From Corynebacterium massiliense DSM 45435 (GTDB taxonomy: Bacteria; Actinomycetota; Actinomycetes; Mycobacteriales; Mycobacteriaceae): DNA of 64,000 bases. The translations under genes were made by a program, and so were the position numbers. Below, piece after piece: positions 16,481 through 23,968 of the stretch (position 1 is its first letter; the number at the start of each line of letters is the position of its first letter). The stretch lies in contig NZ_CP063189.1 of NCBI RefSeq assembly GCF_028609805.1, positions 62,001-126,000 of the forward strand. The letters run 5' to 3'. The notes beneath the pieces are model-generated. The model saw only the letters and a program-made list of their open reading frames with translations. It did not search any database and was not told the origin of the DNA.

Positions 16481-16535
16481 GCCGCCAGCGTAAGGGACGA
16501 AGCGAGCAGCAGAACGGTTTTTCTTCGGGAGTTAC

Positions 16536-16548
16536 TGAACACCGTTCA
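16536..16548. promoter_or_regulatory. BioQ-type operator in front of bioB
   Basis: The sequence TGAAC-ACC-GTTCA is a perfect inverted repeat with a 3-bp spacer. The C. glutamicum TetR-type biotin repressor BioQ recognises TGAAC-N3-GTTAC, so this is very close. It lies 12 bp before the TACCCT -10 box of bioB, where a repressor would block RNA polymerase. The M20 gene diverges from the same region and could be affected too. Confidence 0.82.
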
Positions 16549-16559
16549 AGTCGGTGGGT

Positions 16560-16565
16560 TACCCT
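16560..16565 (+). promoter_or_regulatory. -10 box of the leaderless bioB promoter
   Basis: TACCCT fits the corynebacterial TANNNT -10 consensus and ends 7 nt before the bioB ATG at 16573. No Shine-Dalgarno is present in that spacer, so transcription would start at or next to the A of ATG. Confidence 0.7.
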
Positions 16566-16572
16566 TTTGCCC

Positions 16573-17601
16573 ATGAATATTCTGGATGTTGCACGGGACA
16601 AGGTGTTGGGCAACGGCGAGGGGCTCAACCAGGACGAGGTACTGGCGGCGCTTCAGGTCAGCGACGACGAGCTGCCGGAGCTTCTGCAGCTGGCGCACGA
16701 CGTGCGCGTGAAGTACTGCGGCGTGGACGTGAGCCTCGAGGGGATTATCTCGCTGAAGACGGGCGGCTGCCCGGAGGATTGCCACTTCTGCTCGCAGTCG
16801 GGGCTTTTTGAGTCCCCGGTGCGCGCGGTCACGCTCAACATCCCGGAGTTGGTCGAGGCTGCCAAGCAGACGGAGAAGATGGGCGCCAGCGAGTTCTGCA
16901 TCGTCGCCGCGGTCAAAGGCCCGGATGACCGGTTGCTCAACCAGGTGGAAGACGCGATTGCCGCCATCCACCGCGAGGTGGACATCAACATCTCCGCCTC
17001 GCTGGGCATTCTCACCCGCGAGCAGGCGCACCGCCTGGCGCAGATGGGGGTCAAGCGCTACAACCACAATCTGGAAACCGCCCGCTCGTTCTTCCCCAAC
17101 GTCGTGACCACCCACACGTGGGAGGAGCGGATGGACACCCAGGAAAACGTGCGCGCGGAGGGCATGGAGACCTGCTGCGGCGGCATCATCGGCCTGGGCG
17201 AGACCATCGAGCAGCGCGCGGAGTTCGCGGTGCAGCTCGCGTCCGTGGAGCCCGAGGAGGTGCCCATGAACTTCCTCGACCCGCGGCCCGGTACCCCGTT
17301 CGCGGACCGCCCCCTGGTCCCGCGCGGCGAGGCGTTGCGCGCGGTGGCGGCGTTCCGTCTGGCTATGCCGCGGACCCAGATGCGGTTTGCCGGCGGTACG
17401 GAGCTGGTGCTTGGCGATGACGGCACCGAGCAAGGCCTCCTCGGCGGCGCGAACGCGGTGATTGGCGGCAACTACCTCACTACGACCGGCCGGGCGTTTG
17501 AGAAGGACAAGGACTTGGTCTTGGACATCACGCCGGTGGGAAACGACGGGCGGCCGGTCAACGGCCAGGACCCGGCGTACGACACCCTCAAGGCGTTGTA
17601 A
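16573..17601 (+). CDS. bioB: Biotin synthase
   Basis: BioB (342 residues) is a radical-SAM enzyme that inserts sulfur into dethiobiotin in the last step of biotin synthesis. The radical-SAM cluster motif is [13 protein letters not shown] near residue 60 (CxxxCxxC). Other BioB hallmarks are YNHNLETA, the C-C pair in [14 protein letters not shown], and [11 protein letters not shown]. The start at 16573 fits the leaderless promoter better than the TTG two codons upstream. Expression should respond to biotin through the BioQ-type operator at 16536. The small gene bsaP follows after 16 nt. Corynebacteria usually lack a full pimelate pathway, so salvage from precursors is possible. Confidence 0.96.
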   Translation: MNILDVARDKVLGNGEGLNQDEVLAALQVSDDELPELLQLAHDVRVKYCGVDVSLEGIISLKTGGCPEDCHFCSQSGLFESPVRAVTLNIPELVEAAKQTEKMGASEFCIVAAVKGPDDRLLNQVEDAIAAIHREVDINISASLGILTREQAHRLAQMGVKRYNHNLETARSFFPNVVTTHTWEERMDTQENVRAEGMETCCGGIIGLGETIEQRAEFAVQLASVEPEEVPMNFLDPRPGTPFADRPLVPRGEALRAVAAFRLAMPRTQMRFAGGTELVLGDDGTEQGLLGGANAVIGGNYLTTTGRAFEKDKDLVLDITPVGNDGRPVNGQDPAYDTLKAL

Positions 17602-17617
17602 TACGGGGACGCGGAAA

Positions 17618-17803
17618 GTGAAAATCCCCGATAACAACGACCTCGCCGAGGCGGTCTTGAGCGGCGCGGCGCAGCTGGACAGCATTCCGCCACGCACCTG
17701 CCTTTTGTGCGGGCGGCGCATGGTGGTCAAGATCAATCCTTTCCACTGGGAGGCGGCCTGCTCGCGCCACGGGCTGCTGCGCTCGGAGTGGTTGGAAAAA
17801 TAA
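17618..17803 (+). CDS. bsaP: Biotin synthase auxiliary protein
   Basis: This is a 61-residue protein with a compact Cys/His motif: CLLCGRRM, then FHWEAACSRHG. Small Cys-rich proteins encoded directly after actinobacterial bioB (Rv1590 type, BsaP) help BioB, most likely at its iron-sulfur cluster. The GTG at 17618 is preceded by a weak purine-rich site (GGGGAC) and lies 16 nt after the bioB stop, so it is in the bioB operon and under the same BioQ control. A longer in-frame reading runs back into bioB and was rejected. Conserved Cys, size and position support the call. Confidence 0.8.
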   Translation: MKIPDNNDLAEAVLSGAAQLDSIPPRTCLLCGRRMVVKINPFHWEAACSRHGLLRSEWLEK

Positions 17804-17817
17804 TTGCGTGGCGGGTC

Positions 17818-17858
17818 TTGACGCCTCGCCACAATGCTGTAATGTAAGCCTTACCTAA
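17818..17858 (+). promoter_or_regulatory. Strong sigma-A promoter overlapped by a DtxR box
   Basis: TTGACG (17818-17823) and TAATGT (17840-17845) are spaced by 16 bp, a near-ideal housekeeping promoter. The 19-bp stretch 17840-17858 matches the DtxR consensus TTAGGTTAGCCTAACCTAA at 15 of 19 positions, including the core GCCT and the right half ACCTAA. The box overlaps the -10 element and the predicted start at about 17852, the position of a DtxR-repressed promoter. No open reading frame begins downstream before a strong terminator at 17932, so it appears to drive a short RNA. Confidence 0.72.
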
Positions 17859-17967
17859 TCACGAATCCCGCGAGTCGAAGAAGAGCTCCACTTCGCGCAG
17901 GCGCGGTCGATCGCCGTGGTTAGCTAGCAAGGAGGCTCGACGGGGTGCTCGTCGTCGGGCCTCTTTG
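17852..17967 (+). ncRNA. Candidate iron-regulated small RNA, about 115 nt
   Basis: Between the DtxR-overlapped promoter and an intrinsic terminator lies about 115 bp without any usable reading frame (a GTG at the 3' part stops after three codons). The 5' half can fold through CGCGAGT / ACTTCGCG (about 17870-17898). The 3' end is an 11-bp hairpin with a UUU tail. By position and control it would be made when iron is scarce, by analogy with Fur-controlled RyhB-type RNAs. Alternatively the hairpin attenuates read-through into the AMP nucleosidase gene. No transcription evidence is available here. Confidence 0.5.
17932..17966 (+). terminator. Intrinsic terminator of the putative small RNA
   Basis: The stem GAGGCTCGACG (17932-17942) pairs with CGTCGGGCCTC (17953-17963), with one G-U wobble, around a 10-nt loop. 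CTTT follows. An 11-bp GC-rich stem with a T-run is a convincing Rho-independent terminator on the plus strand. It lies 48 bp before the AMP nucleosidase start, whose own promoter lies beyond it. Confidence 0.7.
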
Positions 17968-18000
17968 GCGTATCTAGAACCCGGCAGCGAGTGGCGCCGC

Positions 18001-18006
18001 TACACT
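18001..18006 (+). promoter_or_regulatory. -10 box of the leaderless amn promoter
   Basis: TACACT ends 7 nt before the ATG at 18014, with no Shine-Dalgarno between. It lies downstream of the terminator at 17932-17966, so amn can be expressed independently of the iron-regulated promoter. Confidence 0.65.
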
Positions 18007-18013
18007 CGCGGCC

Positions 18014-19438
18014 ATGACTCAGCCGCAGCCAGCCCAACCGCAGTCCCCGCTGACACAGGTGCGCTCCGTCGACGAGGCGATCGAGCGCGTTGTAGACATT
18101 TACGACGCGGCGTGCGCGCGAGCCCGCGAGGTGATGGAGGCGGGTGGCGGCGACTACAGCGCGGTGACCTACCCGAAGATCGTGGTCGATGTGCGCGAGT
18201 GGCGGCCCATCGACCGCTCCGAGCCGTTCGGCTACGTCAACGAGTCGGGCCGCTATGCCGCCACCGTGTCTCGCCCGCGCATCATGCGCGGCTACCTGCA
18301 CGAACAGCTAACCCGGCTGACCAACAACTACCCGTGCGACATGTACGTCGGCCCCTCCGACAAGCGCATCCCGCCGGCCTACATCCGCGGCGTCGGTGCG
18401 ATCACCTACTCGGAGGGCGTGCCGCGCCCGACCCTGGACAACGTCAACGACGCGATTATCGATGCCGACTGGGACGCCTTCCACGGCCCCGAAAAGCCGC
18501 TGTTCCACTTCACCGCCGAGCGCTTCGACATCGCGTGTGCGCGCATCGAGCACTACACCGGCGTGGAGGTGGACACGCTGCAGAAGTTCATTCTGTTCAC
18601 AAACTACGCGATGCACACCACGGAGTTTGTGAAGTTCGGGCTGGAGGAGCTCGCCCGCGACGATTCGCGCTACACCGCCCTGGTGCTGCCCACCGGGGAG
18701 ACGGTGCATTCGAATGATGCGGTGGAGTTGGACATCGACAAGCTCACGCTCACCTCGCGGTACCAGATGCCGCGCTTCGACCTGATTACCGCGGGTGGCG
18801 ACGGCATCACGATGATCAACATCGGCGTCGGCCCGTCGAACGCGAAGACCATCACGGACTGCCTCGCGGTCCTGCGCCCGGAGGCGTGGATCATGATCGG
18901 TCACTGCGCCGGCCTGGACGGGCGCATGCGCATCGGCGACCTCATCTTGGGCAACGCCTACCAGCGCGACGACAACCTGCTGGACCGGCGGGTGGGATCG
19001 AATAACCCCATCCCCGCCGTCCCAGAGGTGCAGCGCACCCTGGAATTCGCCGTCGACGAAATCTACGGCGCGGACAACTCGCTCATGCGCACCGGCACAG
19101 TGCTATCCACCGGCGACCGCAACTGGGAGTGGCGCACCTCCCGGGAGCTGTGGGAGTGGCTGCGGGCGTCGACGGGCGTGGCGGTGGACATGGAGTCGTG
19201 CACGCTTGCCGCCAACGGCTACCGCTACCGCGTGCCTTACGGCACCCTGCTGAGCGTGTCCGACCTGCCCTTGCACGCGGTGCCAAAGCTGCCCGCGCAG
19301 GCGCAGGCGTTTTATTCCAACTCGAAGCAGGCGCACGTGCGGTGCGCGGTGAGGGCGGTGGAATTGCTCGCGGAAACGCCGGAAAAACTGCGCACCCGCA
19401 AGCTCCGCAAGGCCATTGGTGAGGTGCCCTTTAGGTAA
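18014..19438 (+). CDS. amn: AMP nucleosidase
   Basis: This 474-residue enzyme cleaves AMP to adenine and ribose 5-phosphate, adjusting adenylate pools. It has the N-terminal AMN domain (about 1-200), with motifs such as SRPRIMRGYLHEQL, and a C-terminal nucleoside-phosphorylase-like domain with GHCAGLDGRMRIGD near residue 295 and DMESCTLAANGY near 395. Length is usual for the family. The start is set by a TACACT -10 box and a leaderless ATG. It is followed by ferritin 106 nt later, which has its own DtxR-linked promoter, so a shared operon is unlikely. Confidence 0.93.
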   Translation: MTQPQPAQPQSPLTQVRSVDEAIERVVDIYDAACARAREVMEAGGGDYSAVTYPKIVVDVREWRPIDRSEPFGYVNESGRYAATVSRPRIMRGYLHEQLTRLTNNYPCDMYVGPSDKRIPPAYIRGVGAITYSEGVPRPTLDNVNDAIIDADWDAFHGPEKPLFHFTAERFDIACARIEHYTGVEVDTLQKFILFTNYAMHTTEFVKFGLEELARDDSRYTALVLPTGETVHSNDAVELDIDKLTLTSRYQMPRFDLITAGGDGITMINIGVGPSNAKTITDCLAVLRPEAWIMIGHCAGLDGRMRIGDLILGNAYQRDDNLLDRRVGSNNPIPAVPEVQRTLEFAVDEIYGADNSLMRTGTVLSTGDRNWEWRTSRELWEWLRASTGVAVDMESCTLAANGYRYRVPYGTLLSVSDLPLHAVPKLPAQAQAFYSNSKQAHVRCAVRAVELLAETPEKLRTRKLRKAIGEVPFR

Positions 19439-19462
19439 GAAAAGCTGCCCTTACCTGGGGTT

Positions 19463-19481
19463 TCGGTAAACCTTACTTAGC
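19463..19481 (+). promoter_or_regulatory. DtxR-like box upstream of ferritin
   Basis: The sequence 19463-19481 agrees with the 19-bp DtxR palindrome at 13 of 19 positions (GGTAA, ACCTTAC and TTAG segments retained). A probable -10 box TATTGT lies at 19504-19509 with no good -35, and the DtxR box would be centred near -44. A weak -35 with the site upstream is what an activator needs, and iron-loaded DtxR is reported to activate ferritin in C. glutamicum. This is opposite to the overlapping, repressing arrangement at 17840. Confidence 0.6.
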
Positions 19482-19544
19482 TGGCGTGAGATTTTTCATT
19501 CGCTATTGTGGGCAATACCAGACACCGAAAGGAGAATCTCTGCT

Positions 19545-20030
19545 ATGCACGAGAAGCTACAAGACATCATCAACAAGCAGGTCAATTCCGAGCACGAGGC
19601 TGCCCTCGTCTACACCCAGCTCGCCTACGAGATGGACAACCTCTCCCTGCTGGGTATGCGCGACTGGTTCAAGAACCAGGCGGCGGAGGAGCGCGAGCAC
19701 GCCCAGAAGTTTGCGGATCACCTCATTAACCGCGGCTACCGCGTCGAGCTCGGCGATCTGCACGTCGGCGCCCCGAAGGTAGCCACCCCGATGGACGCAT
19801 TCCAGCTCGCCTTCGAGCACGAGCAGAAGGTGTCCAACGAGATCCGTGAGATCGCCCGCGTGGCCAACGAGGTCGGCGACCTGGATTCCCGCCAGCTCAT
19901 CGACTGGTTCCTCAACGAGCAGATCGAGGAAGAGGCCTCCGTCAGCGAGATCATCGACCGCCTCAAGCTGGTCGGCAACGAGGGCGAGGGTCTGCTGTAC
20001 CTCGACGCTCGCCTGGGTTCCCGCGACTAG
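19545..20030 (+). CDS. ftn: Ferritin
   Basis: This 161-residue iron-storage ferritin forms a 24-subunit shell and oxidises Fe(II). Ferroxidase-centre residues are visible: Glu17 in EHEAALVYTQL, Glu50 and His53 in AEEREHAQKF, and Glu/Gln residues in the later helices (FEHEQKVSNEI, EQIEEEASVSEI). It has bacterial non-heme ferritin length. The ATG at 19545 has AAAGGAGA 10 nt upstream; an earlier in-frame start lacks one. The DtxR-like box at 19463 suggests expression rises when iron is plentiful, complementing the putative DtxR-repressed RNA 1.6 kb upstream. Confidence 0.93.
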   Translation: MHEKLQDIINKQVNSEHEAALVYTQLAYEMDNLSLLGMRDWFKNQAAEEREHAQKFADHLINRGYRVELGDLHVGAPKVATPMDAFQLAFEHEQKVSNEIREIARVANEVGDLDSRQLIDWFLNEQIEEEASVSEIIDRLKLVGNEGEGLLYLDARLGSRD

Positions 20031-20116
20031 TACGGCTAGGACGCCTGCGGGCGCGGAATAACAGGTGGGTTAAGAATCGGGCATCCGCCCGGTCCCGCCG
20101 CGTGCAGCATGTGACC

Positions 20117-20527
20117 ATGGTGCACATGTCCCGCCTGCAGAAGTTTTCGTTCGCCACCGTCCTCTTCGTCCTCGCCGTCAGCTTCGGCGGGGGCGTGGCG
20201 CTGGGTTCGGCGCACCTGGCGGTGGCGACTTTTCTTTCGGTCAGCGCGCTCTTTCTGGGCTGCATCGCTGGCCTGGCCTTGCTCTCCGGCGCGATCCGGC
20301 TCGACGGATCCCCGGCGAACAAGGCCCTTTTTTCGCTCAGCGGCCTGCTTCTGACCGGGGCCATGCTGGAGCTGGCGCTCCCGCCGCTGGGCAGCCTCGT
20401 CCGCGTGGGGGAGTCGATGTTTTTCGCCGGCGCGGCGCTGGGGATCCTCGCGGTCCTTATGCCTCGGCCTTGTGCAGCGACAGCGGGACGCGCAGCAGCG
20501 GATCGAGTGCGACCGCGCGCGCGATAG
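20117..20527 (+). CDS. Small membrane protein of unknown function
   Basis: The protein has 136 residues with four hydrophobic segments between about residues 8 and 115. The family is not recognised. The start is uncertain: GTG 20102, ATG 20117 and ATG 20126 are all in frame, with no clear ribosome site or -10 box. The last 23 or so codons are Arg/Ala-rich and run antisense into the 3' end of the ROK regulator gene (overlap 20457-20527), so the original stop may have been lost and the natural protein end lies near 20460. Moderate confidence that the hydrophobic part is a real gene. Confidence 0.5.
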   Translation: MVHMSRLQKFSFATVLFVLAVSFGGGVALGSAHLAVATFLSVSALFLGCIAGLALLSGAIRLDGSPANKALFSLSGLLLTGAMLELALPPLGSLVRVGESMFFAGAALGILAVLMPRPCAATAGRAAADRVRPRAR

Positions 20528-21587
20528 CTTTGACCACCTCGCGGTGAGTGGGGATGAGCCGCAGCTCCACCGAGCTGTGCGCGCCCACATTCTCCCGCAC
20601 GGTCGCGGCGAAGAGCTGGGGCGCGCGGGGGTCATCGATAAACGCGGAGCCCGCGACCACGATGCGCTGTGGGTTGTGCACCCGGCTGAGGTGGGCGGTG
20701 ACGTAGCCGAGTTGGCGTGCGCGTTCATCGAGAAGCGCCCGCGCCTTGTCGTTGGTTTCGGCCAGCTCGGCGGCCGCAGAAATCGACCGCGCCTCGATGC
20801 CGCGGTCGGCGAGGGCAGACAAGACTGACGCGGTGGACAGCCGGCGCTCCGTGGACGCGCCGCTAAACGGCCCGGGCTCCAGGCTGGGCAGCGCGACCTG
20901 CTCGACGCCCTCGGCGGTGGTGAGCGCGGCGCCCAAGGAGTCGTCGGCGAAGAGCACGAGGACCGAGTCGGTCTCGTCCAGCTGGGCGGACTGTGTTTCC
21001 GAACCGAGTATCGCCGGGATGGCGGAGGAGACCACGACGGGCACGTCGAAGTGGAAGCGGAAGCGCTCGGCGATGTCGACGCCCTCCCAGCCCAGGTTCG
21101 GCGCGTGGACGCGCCCCGCGTCGTCGGTGCGCCCGGAGGTGGTCACCCCGACGGAGACGAGCGTGTGGCCGAGGCCAGCGCTTAACCGATGCACGCCGGC
21201 GACGATGTGCTCTAAGAAGTCGTCCTCACTGAGTCGCGCGACGGGGGTGGGCACGTCGTCGTCGCGGATGAGGCGGCCGTGGGTGTCGTAGAGGCCGATG
21301 TAGCTGGAGGAGGTACCCACCGCGATGCCGGCCAGCATCCAGGGGGTCTCCGCGATGTCGAGCGGGACGGTCGGGCGCCCGCGGCCGCGGCTGCGCGTCT
21401 GGTCGGTGCGCTCTTGGATGAGCCCCGCCTCGAGCAGCGCGCTGGTCGCGCGGGTGATGGTCGGTTGGGACAGCCCGGTGGCCTCCACGAGCTCCCCACG
21501 GGTCATCACCGGGTTGAGGCGGATGAGGTGGAGGCAGCGGGCGGCGGGGATACGCGGACGCGTGAAGGCGGGTCCAGGCTTGATCAT
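20457..21587 (-). CDS. ROK-family transcriptional regulator
   Basis: The protein has 376 residues. An N-terminal winged HTH (about 20-75: RGELVEATGLSQPTITRATS) is followed by a ROK fold with the phosphate-binding region GIAVGTSSSYIGLYD near 90. The typical ROK zinc motif (CGxxGCxE) is absent, as in some divergent repressors. The ATG at 21587 is chosen because a TATGAT -10 box (complement of 21595-21600) lies 7 nt upstream; two ATGs further upstream overlap that box. Paired repeats at 21609-21655 probably mediate autoregulation. The effector is likely a sugar or sugar phosphate; targets are unknown. Confidence 0.82.
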   Translation of the reverse strand: MIKPGPAFTRPRIPAARCLHLIRLNPVMTRGELVEATGLSQPTITRATSALLEAGLIQERTDQTRSRGRGRPTVPLDIAETPWMLAGIAVGTSSSYIGLYDTHGRLIRDDDVPTPVARLSEDDFLEHIVAGVHRLSAGLGHTLVSVGVTTSGRTDDAGRVHAPNLGWEGVDIAERFRFHFDVPVVVSSAIPAILGSETQSAQLDETDSVLVLFADDSLGAALTTAEGVEQVALPSLEPGPFSGASTERRLSTASVLSALADRGIEARSISAAAELAETNDKARALLDERARQLGYVTAHLSRVHNPQRIVVAGSAFIDDPRAPQLFAATVRENVGAHSSVELRLIPTHREVVKAIARAVALDPLLRVPLSLHKAEA

Positions 21588-21608
21588 GATCTGCATCATA
21601 ATATTTAC

Positions 21609-21655
21609 AGACCAAGCAGTCTAATCGGAACCAATTTTCATAGACCGCTTAGTTC
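21609..21655. promoter_or_regulatory. Probable operator for the ROK regulator (inverted half-sites)
   Basis: AGACCAAGCAGTCT (21609-21622) and AGACCGCTTAGTTC (21642-21655) are inverted relative to each other. The complement of the first, AGACTGCTTGGTCT, matches the second at 10 of 14 positions, with only transitions. The first overlaps the expected -35 of the ROK gene; the pair also lies upstream of the LOG gene. This is the expected place for an autoregulatory site controlling both divergent genes. Confidence 0.5.
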
Positions 21656-21697
21656 GCATCGCGGTACATACCCCGCGCTTCTATAGTGTGGGGAGAC

Positions 21698-22279
21698 ATG
21701 GATTCCATTGCGGTCTACTGCGGTTCCCGCGTGGGCGATAACCCGCGCTACGCGTCCACTGCCCGCGCGCTCGGGGCGGCGCTGGCGGCCCACGGCTACC
21801 GGCTCGTCTACGGCGGCGGCAACGTCGGGCTCATGGGGGAGGTGGCGGACGCGGCGCTTACCAGCGGCGGGGAGGTCGTCGGCGTGATGCCCACCGAACT
21901 GGTCGCCCGCGAGATCGCGCACGCGGGGCTGACCCGCCTGGAGGTCGTCGACACCATGCGCGAGCGCAAGGCCCGGATGGAGCAGCTGGCCGAGGCCTTC
22001 ATTGCTCTCCCCGGCGGCATCGGCACGTTCGAGGAGCTCACCGAGGTGCTTACCCTCCAGCAGCTGGGGCGGATCCGCGGGCCCATCGCGCTTCTCGATG
22101 TCGATGGCTACTGGCAGCCCTTCGTCCAGCTGCTGCAGAATGCCGTGGCGGCCGGGTTCGTGGATCAGAAGTATGTGGACGCGCTCATCGTCAATGGAGA
22201 TCCGGAGGAGATGATCGCCAGCTTTGCCCAGTGGGAAGCGCCGGGCGATAAGTGGGGAGGCTCGGGTGGCACGTTGTAG
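21698..22279 (+). CDS. LOG-family protein (nucleoside monophosphate phosphoribohydrolase-like)
   Basis: The protein has 193 residues with the Rossmann fold of the LOG/TIGR00730 family. Signatures are YGGGNVGLMGEVADAAL near residue 37 and PGGIGTFEELTEVLT near 107 (PGGxGTxxE), which bind the ribose-phosphate of AMP-type substrates. Plant and some bacterial members release cytokinin bases; the corynebacterial role may be housekeeping nucleotide cleanup. The ATG at 21698 follows a TATAGT box by 10 nt and a GGGGAG stretch; the mRNA leader is at most a few nucleotides. It diverges from the ROK regulator. Confidence 0.88.
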   Translation: MDSIAVYCGSRVGDNPRYASTARALGAALAAHGYRLVYGGGNVGLMGEVADAALTSGGEVVGVMPTELVAREIAHAGLTRLEVVDTMRERKARMEQLAEAFIALPGGIGTFEELTEVLTLQQLGRIRGPIALLDVDGYWQPFVQLLQNAVAAGFVDQKYVDALIVNGDPEEMIASFAQWEAPGDKWGGSGGTL

Positions 22280-22303
22280 CCGGGGGTGGCTACACTTCCC
22301 TGC

Positions 22304-23965
22304 ATGACTTCCGAGCAGCAAGCAGCGCGCGAGCCTTCTTTGCTCGATGCCTCGTGCGATAACTTCGCGCACGACCTGGCGGCGTTGTCTCCTACTATGG
22401 CCACCGCGTGGGGCATCCCCGGCTACGAGGGGGAGCTCCAGGATTATTCCCCGGAGTATTACGAGGCCATCGCCGACCGCACCCGGGAGATGCTCGCGGA
22501 CCTCGATGCGCTGGATGACAGCACGGACGAGTCGGACGATGAGGACGACTTCGACGACATCGACGAGGTCACCGCTGCGGTGCTGCGCGACCGCCTGTGC
22601 CTGCAGCTGGACCTGCACCACCACGGCGAGGGCATTCGGGAGCTCAACAACATTGCCTCGCCGGTCCAGGACATCCGCGACACCCTGCTTCTGATGCCGC
22701 GGAAGACCGCCGAGGACGTCGACGCCATCCGCTCGCGCCTCGCGCGTATCACCGCGGCGTTGGAAGGCCACCGCGAGTCGCTCGTGGCGGCGGCCAGCCA
22801 GGGCATGGTGGCGCCTACCCGTCAGATCAACGAGGTCATCGCGCAGTGCAGCGCGCTTGCCGATGCCGGCTCCATGCTCGAGGACCTCGGACTCGACCCG
22901 GATTCGCGCGAGGTGGAAAGCGCCAAGAAGGCCTTCGACGACTTCGCCCACTGGCTGTCGGCGGAGCTACAGCCGCACTCGGGACCGAAGGACGCGGTGG
23001 GCCGCGAGCGCTACGCGCGCTTTTCGCGCCTGTTCGTCGGCGACGCCGTCGACCTGGACGAGGCCTATGAGTGGGGCCTGCAGCAGGTGGCGGACATCGC
23101 CAAGCAGCAGGGAGAGATCGCCCACGAACTCTACGGGCCGGAATGCACGGCGCGCGCCGCGATGCGCAAGCTCAACCACGACGAGCGCTACGTGCTCCAG
23201 GGCACCGACGCGCTGGTGGAGTGGATGCAAGACACCGCCGACCGTGTCATCGCCGACGTGGACGGCACCTACTTCGACATCCCGGACCCGGTGAAGACCA
23301 TCGAGTGCCGCATCGACCCGGCGGGCACCGGCGGCATCTTCTATACTCAGCCGGCCGACGACTTCTCCCGCCCCGGACGCATGTGGTGGTCCGTTCCCGC
23401 CGGGCAGGAAACCTTCCACACGTGGCAGGAGCTCACCACGGTCCACCACGAGGGCGTGCCGGGCCATCACCTGCAGGTAGGCCAGGCGCTGGTCGAGCCG
23501 GACCTGAACCTGTGGCGCCGCGCCGTGTGCTGGAACTCCGGCCACGGCGAGGGCTGGGCCCTCTACTCGGAGCAGCTCATGGCCGAGCTCGGCTACATGG
23601 ACGATCCGGGCTACCGCATGGGGCTGCTCGACTCGCAGCGCCTGCGTGCCGCCCGCGTCGTGGTGGACATCGGACTCCACTTGGGCAAGAAGATGCCGGA
23701 CAACACGGGCATCTGGGACAAGGCGCACGTGAAGTCCTACATGCGCGATAACACCGCCATGGACGACGCGAACCTCACCTTCGAGGTCAACCGCTACCTG
23801 GGCTGGCCGGGGCAGGCGGCGAGCTACGCGCTGGGCCAGCGGCTGTGGCAGGACACCCGCGCCGAGGCCAACGAGCAGGGCATGTCCGACCGCGAGTTCC
23901 ACGCGCAGGCGCTGTCCTACGGTTCCATCCCGATGTCCGTGCTGCGCGACGCCATCCTGGACTAG
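22304..23965 (+). CDS. DUF885 family protein, probable metallopeptidase
   Basis: The protein has 553 residues and is predicted soluble. DUF885 proteins are alpha-helical and related to zinc metallopeptidases; a metal-site-like motif VHHEGVPGHHLQ occurs near residue 385, followed by the conserved NSGHGEGWALYSEQLM near 412 whose Glu could complete the site. Substrates are unknown. The ATG at 22304 has a TACACT -10 box 7 nt upstream (22291-22296), so it has its own leaderless promoter although LOG lies only 24 nt upstream. It ends 3 nt before the convergent AbrB-family gene. Confidence 0.85.
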   Translation: MTSEQQAAREPSLLDASCDNFAHDLAALSPTMATAWGIPGYEGELQDYSPEYYEAIADRTREMLADLDALDDSTDESDDEDDFDDIDEVTAAVLRDRLCLQLDLHHHGEGIRELNNIASPVQDIRDTLLLMPRKTAEDVDAIRSRLARITAALEGHRESLVAAASQGMVAPTRQINEVIAQCSALADAGSMLEDLGLDPDSREVESAKKAFDDFAHWLSAELQPHSGPKDAVGRERYARFSRLFVGDAVDLDEAYEWGLQQVADIAKQQGEIAHELYGPECTARAAMRKLNHDERYVLQGTDALVEWMQDTADRVIADVDGTYFDIPDPVKTIECRIDPAGTGGIFYTQPADDFSRPGRMWWSVPAGQETFHTWQELTTVHHEGVPGHHLQVGQALVEPDLNLWRRAVCWNSGHGEGWALYSEQLMAELGYMDDPGYRMGLLDSQRLRAARVVVDIGLHLGKKMPDNTGIWDKAHVKSYMRDNTAMDDANLTFEVNRYLGWPGQAASYALGQRLWQDTRAEANEQGMSDREFHAQALSYGSIPMSVLRDAILD

Positions 23966-23968
23966 GAG

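Noticed and set aside
17462..17617. N-terminal extension of bsaP back into bioB
   Set aside because: It would overlap the bioB end in another frame; the extension has no family features and GTG 17618 fits the BsaP size.
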